Shown: positions 33,737-42,051 of the stretch, piece by piece
How the letters are laid out: every line of letters begins with the position of its first letter
How positions within the stretch are numbered: position 1 is the stretch's first letter
Assembly (NCBI RefSeq): GCF_001667265.1
Contig: NZ_LZHW01000103.1
Coordinates: forward strand, 120,999 to 184,998
Origin: Mycobacterium sp. ACS4331
GTDB taxonomy: Bacteria > Actinomycetota > Actinomycetes > Mycobacteriales > Mycobacteriaceae
Reading direction: 5' to 3'
Length of the DNA: 64,000 nucleotides
Notes under the pieces: generated by a model
Database searches by the model: none
What the model saw: the letters and a program-made list of their open reading frames with translations, nothing else
What the model was told of the DNA's origin: nothing
Made by a program: the position numbers and the translations under genes

Positions 33737-34216
33737 TCAGCTCGGCGGCCGCGACACACACTGCGCCGCGTAGAGCTGCTCGCCGAGCTTGTCCATCAAC
33801 TCCAACTGCGTCTCGAGGTAGTCGACGTGGCTCTCCTCGTCCGCGATGATGCCCTCGAGCAGCGACGCGCTGGTGCTGTCCTGCTTCTCGCGACACATGA
33901 TCACCCCTGGGCGCAGACGCTCCAGCACTTCCCTCTCGATCGCCAGGTCCGCTTCGAACTGCTCCCGCAGCGTCTGACCGACCCGCAGGGAGAACAGCCG
34001 CTGATAATTGGGCAGCCCGTCGAGCAGCAGAATGCGGTCAGTGATGGCCTCGGCGTGCTTCATCTCGTCGAACGACTCGGCGCGGGTGTGCGCGGCCAAC
34101 TCGGTGAAACCCCAGTTGTCCTGCATCTTCGAATGCAGGAAGTACTGGTTGATCGCCGTCAATTCACTGGTCAGCTGCTCGTTGAGCAACTTCAAAACCT
34201 CTGGATCGCCTTGCAT
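33737..34216 (-). CDS. bfrA: bacterioferritin
   Basis: A 159-residue bacterioferritin. All canonical ligands are present: E18, E51, H54, E94 (approximately), E127 and H130 for the ferroxidase site, and the heme ligand M52 between subunits. Length equals M. tuberculosis BfrA. ATG at 34216 follows GAGGAG at correct spacing; the open frame starts slightly earlier but without support. It oxidises and stores iron as a 24-subunit cage. IdeR boxes lie in the upstream gap of 258 bases shared with bfd; in M. tuberculosis IdeR activates bfrA when iron is sufficient. Confidence 0.96.
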   Translation of the reverse strand: MQGDPEVLKLLNEQLTSELTAINQYFLHSKMQDNWGFTELAAHTRAESFDEMKHAEAITDRILLLDGLPNYQRLFSLRVGQTLREQFEADLAIEREVLERLRPGVIMCREKQDSTSASLLEGIIADEESHVDYLETQLELMDKLGEQLYAAQCVSRPPS

Positions 34217-34359
34217 GAGCACTCCTCGTCAGAGCATGGGCTGTCAGTGGTGAAAACCGCAGTGGACGTGGGCTGAACGTCGCTGCTGCACCCATTGAAT
34301 GTAGCCCAGAAACAGGTCCGAAGCGTGACAAATCGCCGCGGCACCGCAAACTCTTCCGG

Positions 34360-34378
34360 GTAGGTAAGCCTCACGAAA
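34360..34378. promoter_or_regulatory. IdeR (iron) box 1, bfrA-bfd gap
   Basis: GTAGGTAAGCCTCACGAAA matches most of the 19-base IdeR consensus TWAGGTWAGSCTWACCTWA. It is 144 bases upstream of bfrA and 97 bases upstream of bfd, and could serve either gene. Confidence 0.65.
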
Positions 34379-34412
34379 TTAGGGGCAGGCTGCCCTAACA
34401 TTTCCGCCTAAG

Positions 34413-34431
34413 TTAGGTTAGACTCACCAAC
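34413..34431. promoter_or_regulatory. IdeR (iron) box 2, bfrA-bfd gap
   Basis: TTAGGTTAGACTCACCAAC matches the IdeR consensus at about 15 of 19 positions. It lies 44 bases upstream of bfd. Between the two boxes a TTAGGG/CCCTAA arm pair (34379-34398) is related but has one extra spacer base. Confidence 0.75.
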
Positions 34432-34474
34432 CATGACCCGGTTCGGCCGTGACGCCCGCAAGGAGGCCGCATAG

Positions 34475-34663
34475 ATGTACGTGTGCCTCTGCACCGGTGC
34501 GACCAGCCACGAAGTCGCCGACGCCGTGGCCAAGGGGGCCTGCACCTCCAAACAGGTCGCACAGGCCTGCGGGGCCGGCACCGACTGCGGCAGGTGCCGT
34601 CACACCGTCCGAGCCATCATCGAGGCGGAGGCCGCGAGGGTCAGCATCACGGTGGCCAGCTAA
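34475..34663 (+). CDS. bfd: bacterioferritin-associated ferredoxin Bfd
   Basis: A 62-residue BFD-like 2Fe-2S protein. Ligands C4, C6, C38 and C41 follow the C-x-C...C-x-x-C pattern of Bfd. It binds bacterioferritin and reduces stored iron for release to the cytosol. It diverges from bfrA across IdeR boxes, in contrast to E. coli where the genes are adjacent in one operon; M. tuberculosis has the same small gene (Rv1876A, from memory). ATG at 34475 follows AAGGAGGCC-like sequence at 34459-34467. Confidence 0.92.
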   Translation: MYVCLCTGATSHEVADAVAKGACTSKQVAQACGAGTDCGRCRHTVRAIIEAEAARVSITVAS

Positions 34664-34682
34664 CTTCGCACCCAACTGCGAA

Positions 34683-35438
34683 CTACGCCCTGCGGTCGTT
34701 GAACTCGGCCAGCGCCTCGGCGTTCTCGGCACCACCGAGAAGTTCCGCAAAGCACGCGTTCTCGCGCTTGCGGGCCGCCGCGATCTCCTCCAGCAACGGC
34801 GCTGTCATCGTCCTCTTCACCGCCATCAGGCTCGACAGGGGACGCGAGGCCAGCAGTTCGGCGTGCCTGCGCGCCTCAGCCAGCAGCGAGTCGGGTTCGC
34901 ACACCTTCCAGACCAAGCCCATCTGCCTGGCCTCCTCCGCGCCCACCCACTCGGAGGACAGCAGCAGCCAGGCCGCGTTCTGCCTGCCGAGCAGCTGGGG
35001 CAGCAGATATGACGACGCGGCCTCCGGCGCCACCCCCAGCGAGGTGAACGGGCACTTCAGCCGGGCCTCGGTCGACATGAAGACCAGATCCGCGAACCCG
35101 AGGATTGTGGCTCCGGCGCCCAGTCCGACCCCGTTGACCGCGCAGATGAACGGTTTGGGGAACTCGGCCAGGGCATCGATCAGACCGTTGAAGCCGTACT
35201 CACCGAACGTGAAGTCCGGATCGGTGAACATCGCCTGCATCTCAGTCAGATCCGTACCGGCCGTGAAAGCCCGTCCGGCACCGGTCAGCAGCACCACCGA
35301 CACCTCCGGATCCTGCGCGGCCTCTCGCAGCGCGATGGCCGTGGCGTCGTAGAGGGCCTCGTTGAAGGCGTTGAGCGCCTCCGGCCGGTTCAACGTGATG
35401 GTCCGGACCCGATTCTCGTCGGCGATCGTGAGCGTCAC
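34683..35438 (-). CDS. enoyl-CoA hydratase/isomerase family protein
   Basis: A 251-residue crotonase-fold protein. Features are NRPEALNAFNEAL, the CoA-binding GAGRAFTAGTDL loop forming the first oxyanion-hole peptide, and GLGAGATILGFADLVFMS with the second. The usual hydratase Glu pair is not clearly both present: the second position is at PEAASSYLLP. It could therefore be an isomerase or hydrolase of the superfamily. GTG at 35438 was chosen; TTG at 35447 is possible. It lies six bases downstream of the EthD-type gene on the same strand, so they are probably cotranscribed. Confidence 0.85.
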   Translation of the reverse strand: MTLTIADENRVRTITLNRPEALNAFNEALYDATAIALREAAQDPEVSVVLLTGAGRAFTAGTDLTEMQAMFTDPDFTFGEYGFNGLIDALAEFPKPFICAVNGVGLGAGATILGFADLVFMSTEARLKCPFTSLGVAPEAASSYLLPQLLGRQNAAWLLLSSEWVGAEEARQMGLVWKVCEPDSLLAEARRHAELLASRPLSSLMAVKRTMTAPLLEEIAAARKRENACFAELLGGAENAEALAEFNDRRA

Positions 35439-35443
35439 GCGGA

Positions 35444-36157
35444 TCAACCTAGCGCAGGGGTGTCCGCGAACGGCGACCTGCGGACGTACCGGCTCGTCGG
35501 CACCGTGTCGACGTTCTCATTGGCGCCGAACGCCGCTGTGCTGGCGACCATTCGGCTCAGCCGGTCGTTGAGATCGGCGTCGTCGGCCGCGCCGAAGAAC
35601 GCCATCAGGTCCGTCACCGCGGCGGCGGGGAACAACTCCTCGACGATTGCGTCCACCCGGGGCGCGTGTGCCGTCAGGGCCCGCACGACGGTGTTCTGCA
35701 CATACCCGAACGTCGCCTGCGTCGCGATCGCCACCGGCGTGTGGTCGATGTGCCATCGCCGCAGCCAGGTCGCCTCGTCGAGACGCTCGGGCCGGCGCAG
35801 CAGCGCGACGTTGGCCAGTCCCGGTGTCCGTTCGCCGATGTGCACCGGCGGCGGCAACGGCACCGACTCGGTCACCAGATAGCCTGCCAGCCGGTCGGAT
35901 TCGTTCCCGAGCACATCGAGCGCGGCCGCCACGTCGGCGCCGTAGTGCTGCTGTGACCAGAGGGTCACGATGGCGGCCACCGGCGGATCCAGCGTCGTCA
36001 ATGTCATCAGGGAGTCCCGCACCGCGGAATCCTTGACGTTGACGGTCACCCCCGGCAGCCCGAGATCGAGCAGGGCGTCGGCGACCGGCCCGCGCAGTCG
36101 GTCGCACCAGCCGTCGTCGGCGACACGCGGTTGCATGATCACGATGACCTTCTCCAC
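35444..36157 (-). CDS. EthD domain-containing protein
   Basis: A 237-residue protein. The central part has the EthD-like strand-helix pattern LRRPERLDEATWLRRWHIDH followed by TFGYVQNTVVRALT, where the WHIDH His is typical of the dimeric alpha/beta barrel family. EthD proteins assist P450 or lactone chemistry in ether degradation; the exact activity is uncertain. GTG at 36157 begins a credible first strand (VEKVIVIMQ); ATG at 36136 is a shorter alternative. Divergent from the FUSC transporter with 23 bases between starts. Confidence 0.78.
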   Translation of the reverse strand: MEKVIVIMQPRVADDGWCDRLRGPVADALLDLGLPGVTVNVKDSAVRDSLMTLTTLDPPVAAIVTLWSQQHYGADVAAALDVLGNESDRLAGYLVTESVPLPPPVHIGERTPGLANVALLRRPERLDEATWLRRWHIDHTPVAIATQATFGYVQNTVVRALTAHAPRVDAIVEELFPAAAVTDLMAFFGAADDADLNDRLSRMVASTAAFGANENVDTVPTSRYVRRSPFADTPALG

Positions 36158-36180
36158 GATCGCGAACCTACCCGCGCATA

Positions 36181-38154
36181 ATGGCAGGTATGTTGCGGGC
36201 CCTCGCCCTGCGGCCGCCGTGGCCGTATGTCGGCGAAGTGACTCGGAGTCTGCTCGGAATCCTGCTCTCGGTGCTCGTGGCACTCGAGATCGGCTCCGCT
36301 GCGGGTGCCATCGCGGCCGGGCTCAGTGGTGCGATCGCCGGCGCCATCGCCCTGCAGGACAGCCCCCGCGGCCGGCTCCCACTCGTCGTCTCGGCTTCGG
36401 CCGCAATGGCCCTCGCGGCGTTCGTCGGCGAACTGGCCGCCCCGCATCCCGCCCTGTATGTACCGACGGCGGTGCTCTGGTGTCTGGCCGCCGGCATGGC
36501 GTGGGCCGTCAGCGCCAATGTCGGACTGGTGGCCGCATCCTCGAGCATCCTCCTGGTCACTGAACCCGCGGCCGGCGCCGGTCCACCCGAGGCCCTCACC
36601 GCTGCACTGCTGGCTCTGCTGGGAGGCCTGAGTCAGGCCGTGCTGGTCGCGGCATGGCCCCGCCAGCGCTGGAGAGGACAGCGGCGCATCCTCACCGACG
36701 CCTACGGATGGCTGGCCACCGGAGCACGACACATCGCCGTCGACCCCGACACGATCCTGGACCCCACTCCCCTGATCGAACTCCGCGAAACCGCGACGCT
36801 GACCGAACACCAGGCTCGGCGCAGGCCGCCCGCGCACCGCGGGTTGTACGGGCTGCCCGAGCGCATTGCGATGACGTTGAACGCGCTGCGCCCGTACTCC
36901 GGCACACCCCATCTGCGGGCGGTGCTGCTCGCCACCGCTGATGCGCTGCAGGCGATTTCGGGATCCGATGGCGACGCCCCCACCGCACGCACCGACGCCG
37001 ATCTGGCGTTGCGACGCCTCACCGATGCCGCGGCCGCCCTGCACGGAAACGTCGCCGTCGTGGTCGCCCGACTGCGCGAGCAGGTCACCGAGGCGGTCAC
37101 GGAACACTTCGGCGGCGCTGATCTGTTGTCGGCGGCCCGCGCCGCCCGCACGACCGTCGCCGCCCAGTGGTACGGCAACTCGCCGATCCTGCGCCATGCC
37201 GTGCGACTCGCCGCGGCGGTCGGCGTCGGCATGCTCATCATGGCCGTCACCGGAGTGCACAACGCGTACTGGATCGCAGTGACGGTGCTGCTCGTGCTTC
37301 GCCCGGAAACCGCGCACACCTACACCCGGTGCGTGGCGCGCGTGGCCGGGACAGCGACGGGTGTCCTGGTGGCCACGACGGTGACGGCGGTCCTGCAGCC
37401 CGGACCCGCGGTGGCCGCGACGCTGGCCGTCGTGTTCGTCGGGGCGGCCTACGCCGTGGTGGGCCTCAGTTATGTGCCGCTGGCCATCGCGCTCGCGGCC
37501 GCCCTGTCGTTCCTGATCGACGTGTCGGGGCCGGTCGACGCGACCACCGTCAGTCAACGCCTGCTGGCGACGATCATCGGCGGCGGACTCGCCGTGGCAA
37601 GCCATGTGATCCTGCCCGACCGCTCGCTGGTCCGGCTGCGGCAACGCGCCGGTGAACTGCTCAAGGCGGAGATCGACTACGCGGCCACGGTGATCCGCGC
37701 GTTCGTGCACCCACTCGGCCACGCCGACGAGACCCTCGCGGCGGTGTGGGAACGCGCGACCCGTGCGCGCTCGGCGTTCGAGGCGACCAGCGGCAGCGCC
37801 CGAGCCGACGCACCCGAGGTTCGGCGGTGGCTGATGGCGTATCGCGCGGCCCTCAATGCCGTCACCGGGGCGTGCGCGACGCTGGAGGAGCACGCCCCCA
37901 CCGCGCAACCTCACACGCTGGATCCCCGATTCGTGGTGGCCGTCGACGATTACGTGGATGCACTTCGTGGCGAGGCACCGCGCGCCGGACGGCCGTGGAG
38001 CCTCGACGCCCGCCACCTCGGCGAGGCCGACCAACAGCTGCGGGATGCGGCGAGCCTGCTCGGCAAGCAGGACACCGCACAGCGTGTGCTGCTCGCCGAA
38101 ACGGAGACCATCACCCGGCACCTGCTCAAGGTGGCCGACCTGGCTCGCCGGTGA
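36181..38154 (+). CDS. FUSC-family (fusaric acid resistance-type) membrane protein
   Basis: A 657-residue integral membrane protein with two blocks of hydrophobic helices (about 20-145 and 335-475), each followed by a soluble helical region, the architecture of FUSC/aromatic acid exporter proteins such as AaeB. NSPILRHAVRLAAAVGVGML opens the second block. It probably exports small aromatic or acidic compounds. ATG at 36181 has no ribosome-binding site and a CATAAT-like hexamer lies at its edge, so its mRNA may begin near the start codon; ATG 36190 is an alternative. It converges on the ABC-cNMP gene with one base between the stop codons. Confidence 0.83.
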   Translation: MAGMLRALALRPPWPYVGEVTRSLLGILLSVLVALEIGSAAGAIAAGLSGAIAGAIALQDSPRGRLPLVVSASAAMALAAFVGELAAPHPALYVPTAVLWCLAAGMAWAVSANVGLVAASSSILLVTEPAAGAGPPEALTAALLALLGGLSQAVLVAAWPRQRWRGQRRILTDAYGWLATGARHIAVDPDTILDPTPLIELRETATLTEHQARRRPPAHRGLYGLPERIAMTLNALRPYSGTPHLRAVLLATADALQAISGSDGDAPTARTDADLALRRLTDAAAALHGNVAVVVARLREQVTEAVTEHFGGADLLSAARAARTTVAAQWYGNSPILRHAVRLAAAVGVGMLIMAVTGVHNAYWIAVTVLLVLRPETAHTYTRCVARVAGTATGVLVATTVTAVLQPGPAVAATLAVVFVGAAYAVVGLSYVPLAIALAAALSFLIDVSGPVDATTVSQRLLATIIGGGLAVASHVILPDRSLVRLRQRAGELLKAEIDYAATVIRAFVHPLGHADETLAAVWERATRARSAFEATSGSARADAPEVRRWLMAYRAALNAVTGACATLEEHAPTAQPHTLDPRFVVAVDDYVDALRGEAPRAGRPWSLDARHLGEADQQLRDAASLLGKQDTAQRVLLAETETITRHLLKVADLARR

Positions 38155-38155
38155 C

Positions 38156-39148
38156 TCAGTCGGGGTCGAGTGGTCTGTGTTCGATCAGGTCGCGAACACC
38201 GTTGTTGCCCAAGCGCTCCCGGAACGCCTTGACGGTGTAGCCGATGAGCGTCCCATCGGTGCGGGCGCGCACAGTGGCCGAGCGCGGCAGGCCGAACAGC
38301 GGACCGATTTCGCCGAAGTACTCCCCCGCCTTGGCGGTCGACACGAGTTCCTCGTCGCCGTCGGCCAGCTCGCGCACGATCTCGAACTCACCACCGGACA
38401 CCACGTAGATCAGGTCACCCATGGTGTTCTGCCGGAACACGACGTCCCCGGCGGGCACCTCGAGTGTCTCTGGTGGACGATCGGCGGTGCCGACGTCGGG
38501 CACCAGCTCCACCACCTGGTCGGCCAGCGGCAGCATCCGGCTGTCGTGCGTCGCGACCACCACCACGCGGTCATCGTCGGCGAGCTCGCGGATCAGCCGC
38601 AGCACCTCCTCGACCTGGATGAAGTCGAGGTGCGCGGTGGGCTCGTCGGCCAGGATCAACGGCGGGTCCAGCGCCAGCGCCCGGGCCACCGCGACGCGTT
38701 GCTGCTGTCCGCCGCTCATGTCGCCGGGGCGGTGCGCCATCCGGTCGGCGAGGCCGACACGCGAAAGCAGCTCCTCCGCCCGTGCCCGCGACTCCCGACG
38801 CCCCAGTCCGGCCGCGCGCATGGGAACCATGACGTTCTCCGCGGCATTGAGACTGGGCACGAGATTGAACGCCTGGAAGATGATGCCGACACTGCGACGC
38901 CGGTAGAGCGCCAGACCGCGGGCGTCCAGCGCGGTCACGTCGATGTCGTCGAACAGGATCCGGCCCGACGTGGGCTTGAGGATGCCGCCGATGCACGACA
39001 GCAGCGTGGTCTTGCCGCACCCGCTGGGGCCCAGCAGCAGGGCCAGGGACTTGGCCGAGACGTCGAGGTCGAGTCCATTGATCGGGCGCACCGCGTATCC
39101 GCCGCTGGAGTACTCGACCACCAGGTCGCGGATGCTCAGCTCACGCAT
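38156..39148 (-). CDS. ABC transporter ATPase (MacB/LolD type) fused to a cyclic-nucleotide-binding domain
   Basis: A 330-residue ATPase. Residues 1-220 are an ABC domain: Walker A GPSGCGKTTL, signature MSGGQQQR and Walker B LILADEPTAHLD. Residues about 230-325 form a cNMP-binding (CAP_ED) beta-barrel with DVVFRQNTMGDLIYVV and AGEYFGEIGPLFGLPRSATV, the latter containing the phosphate-binding GEIG...R-SATV cassette. The fusion suggests that cyclic nucleotide binding modulates transport. It is coupled to the FtsX-like permease gene by a TGATG overlap. Confidence 0.88.
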   Translation of the reverse strand: MRELSIRDLVVEYSSGGYAVRPINGLDLDVSAKSLALLLGPSGCGKTTLLSCIGGILKPTSGRILFDDIDVTALDARGLALYRRRSVGIIFQAFNLVPSLNAAENVMVPMRAAGLGRRESRARAEELLSRVGLADRMAHRPGDMSGGQQQRVAVARALALDPPLILADEPTAHLDFIQVEEVLRLIRELADDDRVVVVATHDSRMLPLADQVVELVPDVGTADRPPETLEVPAGDVVFRQNTMGDLIYVVSGGEFEIVRELADGDEELVSTAKAGEYFGEIGPLFGLPRSATVRARTDGTLIGYTVKAFRERLGNNGVRDLIEHRPLDPD

Positions 39149-40197
39149 CAGGGACCTCCGAACGCCAGGGCCGGATCGACGGTCACCGCGCGGCGAAGGC
39201 CGGCGCCACTGGCCACCAGGCCGATCAGGATCGCGAGCACGGGCAGAAGCAGGAATGCGCCGTCGGGGATGTCGACCCGCATGGGGAACAGCGGCGCCAG
39301 CACCAGGGAGAGCAGCGCTCCCAGCACAGCGGCCACGGTCGCGACGATCACGGCCTGCAGCGCCAGTCCGGCCAGCACCGACCGGGTGGGGACCCCGACC
39401 GCCTTGAACACCGCGAAATCGCGCACCCTCTCCAACGCCGACATGTAGATCATCGAGCCCACGATCAGCGCCGCGACCACCCACAGCAGCACGGCCATCA
39501 CCGTGATGGCGTCGACGGCGACCTTGAGTGGGCGCAACATGTCGTCGATCGCGTTCTGCCGATCCACGGACCGGAATCCGTCGGGTACGCGCTCGGGGTC
39601 ACCCCGGATCCCGATCGAGGAGACCACGGGTTGCCCGCCGTAGACGAGGCGCTGCGCTCCGGCGACGGTGAGGAACAGGTTGGGCTGCTTGGCCAGTACG
39701 GTCGAGTTCTCGACGATCCCCACCACTGTCAATCGGCTCGTGGCGATCTCGAGGTCGTCTCCCAGGCTGCGGCCCAGCGTCGAGGACACCGCGACCTCGT
39801 CCGGGTTGGCCGGCGGGCGCCCCTGCGACATCGCCGGCATTCCCGGTCCGTCGGTGGGCGCGCCGAACAGGTTCATGGTCCTGGGCACCCCGTTGTCGAG
39901 CGCGGTGGTGCCCGCATACACCAACGGAGCTGCTGCCTGTACACCCGGAATCCGTTGGACTGCACGAACTTCAGATGCGGAAAACGGAACCGAACCAAGG
40001 AACGGGCCGACCGCCCCCGCCTGGATCAGAAAGTGGTCCACCCCGAAGGAGTTGACGGTGTTGCGGGCTTCGACCCGAAAGCCGTTGGCCAACCCGGTCA
40101 GCACCAGCGTCATCGCGAACACGAAGGCGGTGCCGATGATCGCGATCAGGAAGCGACGGCGTCGCCACTGCAGATCACGCAACGCCGCGGTGAGCAT
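39148..40197 (-). CDS. ABC transporter permease, FtsX/MacB family
   Basis: A 349-residue permease. TM1 (about 16-36) is followed by a large periplasmic domain (40-235) and three helices (about 245-340), the MacB/FtsX layout. YMSALERVRDFAVFKAVGV is the conserved coupling segment. ATG at 40197 (MLTAALRDLQWRRR) was chosen. It is translationally coupled to the ATPase gene. MacB-like pairs work as mechanotransmission machines that move lipids, peptides or lipoproteins rather than classical substrates. Confidence 0.88.
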   Translation of the reverse strand: MLTAALRDLQWRRRRFLIAIIGTAFVFAMTLVLTGLANGFRVEARNTVNSFGVDHFLIQAGAVGPFLGSVPFSASEVRAVQRIPGVQAAAPLVYAGTTALDNGVPRTMNLFGAPTDGPGMPAMSQGRPPANPDEVAVSSTLGRSLGDDLEIATSRLTVVGIVENSTVLAKQPNLFLTVAGAQRLVYGGQPVVSSIGIRGDPERVPDGFRSVDRQNAIDDMLRPLKVAVDAITVMAVLLWVVAALIVGSMIYMSALERVRDFAVFKAVGVPTRSVLAGLALQAVIVATVAAVLGALLSLVLAPLFPMRVDIPDGAFLLLPVLAILIGLVASGAGLRRAVTVDPALAFGGP

Positions 40198-40286
40198 GCT
40201 GTGAAATCTACCGCGATGCGGGACCTCGGCGGTGCCGCCAGCCAAGAATGGTTGCGCAGACGGCTCGCGGAACTAGAGTTTCGCCT

Positions 40287-41960
40287 GTGACTGTGGACCC
40301 GGACACCGACTACTACGACCTGGGCGCCCACCACCGGCAGGTGGACACGCCGTCGCCGCAGGCGCAGGTCTGGTTCGACCGGGGACTGGTGTGGGCCTAC
40401 GCCTTCAATCACGACGAGGCCGTGCGCTGCTTCGAGCACGCTTTGGCGCTGGACCCGGACCTGGCGATCGCACGCTGGGGCATCGCCTACTCGGTGGGTC
40501 CCAACTACAACAAGGCCTGGGACGCGTTCGATCCGGTTGACCTCGCGGCCTCACTGGCCCGCGCGCGGATGGAGCTGACGCTGGCCCGCAACGGCCGCGC
40601 CACGCCCGCCGAACTCGGGCTCATCGACGCGCTCAGCGCACGCTTCCGCACCGATGACCCCGACGATGACGAGGCCCTGGCCGCGGGTCACTCCGCCTAC
40701 GCCGATGCGATGGCCGAACTCGCCGAGGCGTATCCGGACGATGTCGACATCCAGACGCTGGCCGCCGATGCGCTCGTCAACGTCACCGCGTGGGCGCTGT
40801 GGGACATCAGCACCGGGGAGCCCGCGCCCGGGTCACGAGTCGTGGAGGCCAAGCGCATCCTCGACGCCGCGCTGGCCACCGAGGCCGGCCGCAGCCATCC
40901 AGGCCTGCTGCACCTCTACATCCACACCATGGAGATGTCGGCGCATCCCGAAACCGCCCTTCCCGCAGCCGATCTGCTCCGCGGCCTGGTCCCCGATGCC
41001 GGGCATCTGCAGCACATGCCCACCCACCTCGACGTGCTCTGCGGTGACTATCGCAGCGCGGTCGAGTCGAATCTGGCCGCGGTCGAGGCCGACCGCAGGT
41101 TCGTCGAGCGCGAAGGCCCGTTGAACTTCTATTCGCTCTACCGCGCACACGACCTGCACTTCGTGGTCTACGCCGCGATGTTCAGCGGGCAGTCGAGGGT
41201 GGCGCTGGCCGCCGCCGACGAACTCGCCGAGCAGTTGACTCCCGAACTGCTGTCGATCGAGTCACCGCCGATGGCGGACTGGCTCGAGGCGTTCGCCCCG
41301 TTGCGCACCCACGTCCTCGTGCGGTTCGGTCGTTGGGACGATCTGATCGCCCAGCCGCTGCCCGCCGACACGCAGCTGTACTGCACCACCACGGCCACGC
41401 TGCACTACGGCAAAGGTGTCGCCCATGCCGCGAAAGGCCAACTGGCCCAGGCGAAGGCAGAACGCGAGGCGTTCTCGGCGGCCTACGAGACCATCCCCGA
41501 GAGCCGATACCTCTTCAACAACACCAGCCGCGACATCCTGGCCGTCGCCGCCGAAATGCTCGACGGCGAGATCTCCTACCGAGAAGGTGACTTCGACGTC
41601 GCGTTCGCGCATCTGCGACGCGCGATCGAACTCGACGATTCACTGCCCTACGACGAACCCTGGGGATGGATGCAGCCCACCCGGCACGCCCTGGGGGCGC
41701 TGCTGCTCGAACAGGGGCGCGTCGAGGAGGCGGCCGCGGTCTACGAGGCCGATCTGGGCCTGGACCCGACGCTGAGCCGACCATGCCAGCATCCGGGCAA
41801 CCTGTGGAGCCTGCACGGCTACCACGAGTGCCTGCGCAGACTGGGCCGCGACGCCGAGGCGAACATCATCGGCCGCCAGCTGGATCTGGCCAGGGCCCGG
41901 GCGGACGTGCCGGTCAAGGCGTCCTGCGCATGCGCCCTGGAGGCGCTCTCGCGGGGCTGA
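40287..41960 (+). CDS. TPR-repeat protein
   Basis: A 557-residue soluble protein made of TPR-like helical repeats, for example VWFDRGLVWAYAFNHDEAVRCFEHALALDP near the N terminus and ALGALLLEQGRVEEAAAVYEADL near the C terminus, with HLYIHTMEMS and LQHMPTHLDVLCGDY in the middle. No signal peptide. GTG at 40287 was chosen because an aligned start TVDPDTDYYDLG follows; the frame extends upstream 13 codons. It is a conserved hypothetical whose partner is unknown. The next gene is irtA behind an IdeR box. Confidence 0.78.
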   Translation: MTVDPDTDYYDLGAHHRQVDTPSPQAQVWFDRGLVWAYAFNHDEAVRCFEHALALDPDLAIARWGIAYSVGPNYNKAWDAFDPVDLAASLARARMELTLARNGRATPAELGLIDALSARFRTDDPDDDEALAAGHSAYADAMAELAEAYPDDVDIQTLAADALVNVTAWALWDISTGEPAPGSRVVEAKRILDAALATEAGRSHPGLLHLYIHTMEMSAHPETALPAADLLRGLVPDAGHLQHMPTHLDVLCGDYRSAVESNLAAVEADRRFVEREGPLNFYSLYRAHDLHFVVYAAMFSGQSRVALAAADELAEQLTPELLSIESPPMADWLEAFAPLRTHVLVRFGRWDDLIAQPLPADTQLYCTTTATLHYGKGVAHAAKGQLAQAKAEREAFSAAYETIPESRYLFNNTSRDILAVAAEMLDGEISYREGDFDVAFAHLRRAIELDDSLPYDEPWGWMQPTRHALGALLLEQGRVEEAAAVYEADLGLDPTLSRPCQHPGNLWSLHGYHECLRRLGRDAEANIIGRQLDLARARADVPVKASCACALEALSRG

Positions 41961-41975
41961 GCACACCACCGCATC

Positions 41976-41994
41976 TTCACTAAGGCTAACCTTA
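41976..41994. promoter_or_regulatory. IdeR (iron) box upstream of irtA
   Basis: TTCACTAAGGCTAACCTTA has a perfect right half (AAGGCTAACCTTA) and matches the IdeR consensus at about 16 of 19 positions; CTAAGG/CCTTAG form perfect arms around CTAA. It is 57 bases upstream of irtA, consistent with iron repression. Confidence 0.85.
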
Positions 41995-42051
41995 GTCCTC
42001 GTCGATCGATGACGACGCGGCCACGTGGGCGTCGCGGGAGAGGACCGGGAG

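Noticed and set aside
34379..34398. Third IdeR box from TTAGG...CCTAA arms
   Set aside because: The arms are separated by ten bases rather than nine, so it does not align with the 19-base consensus; kept only as a note beside the two better boxes.
36139..38121. Antisense open frame of 660 codons opposite the FUSC gene
   Set aside because: Low-complexity Gly/Arg/His composition and no transmembrane or domain pattern; it is a shadow of the transporter.
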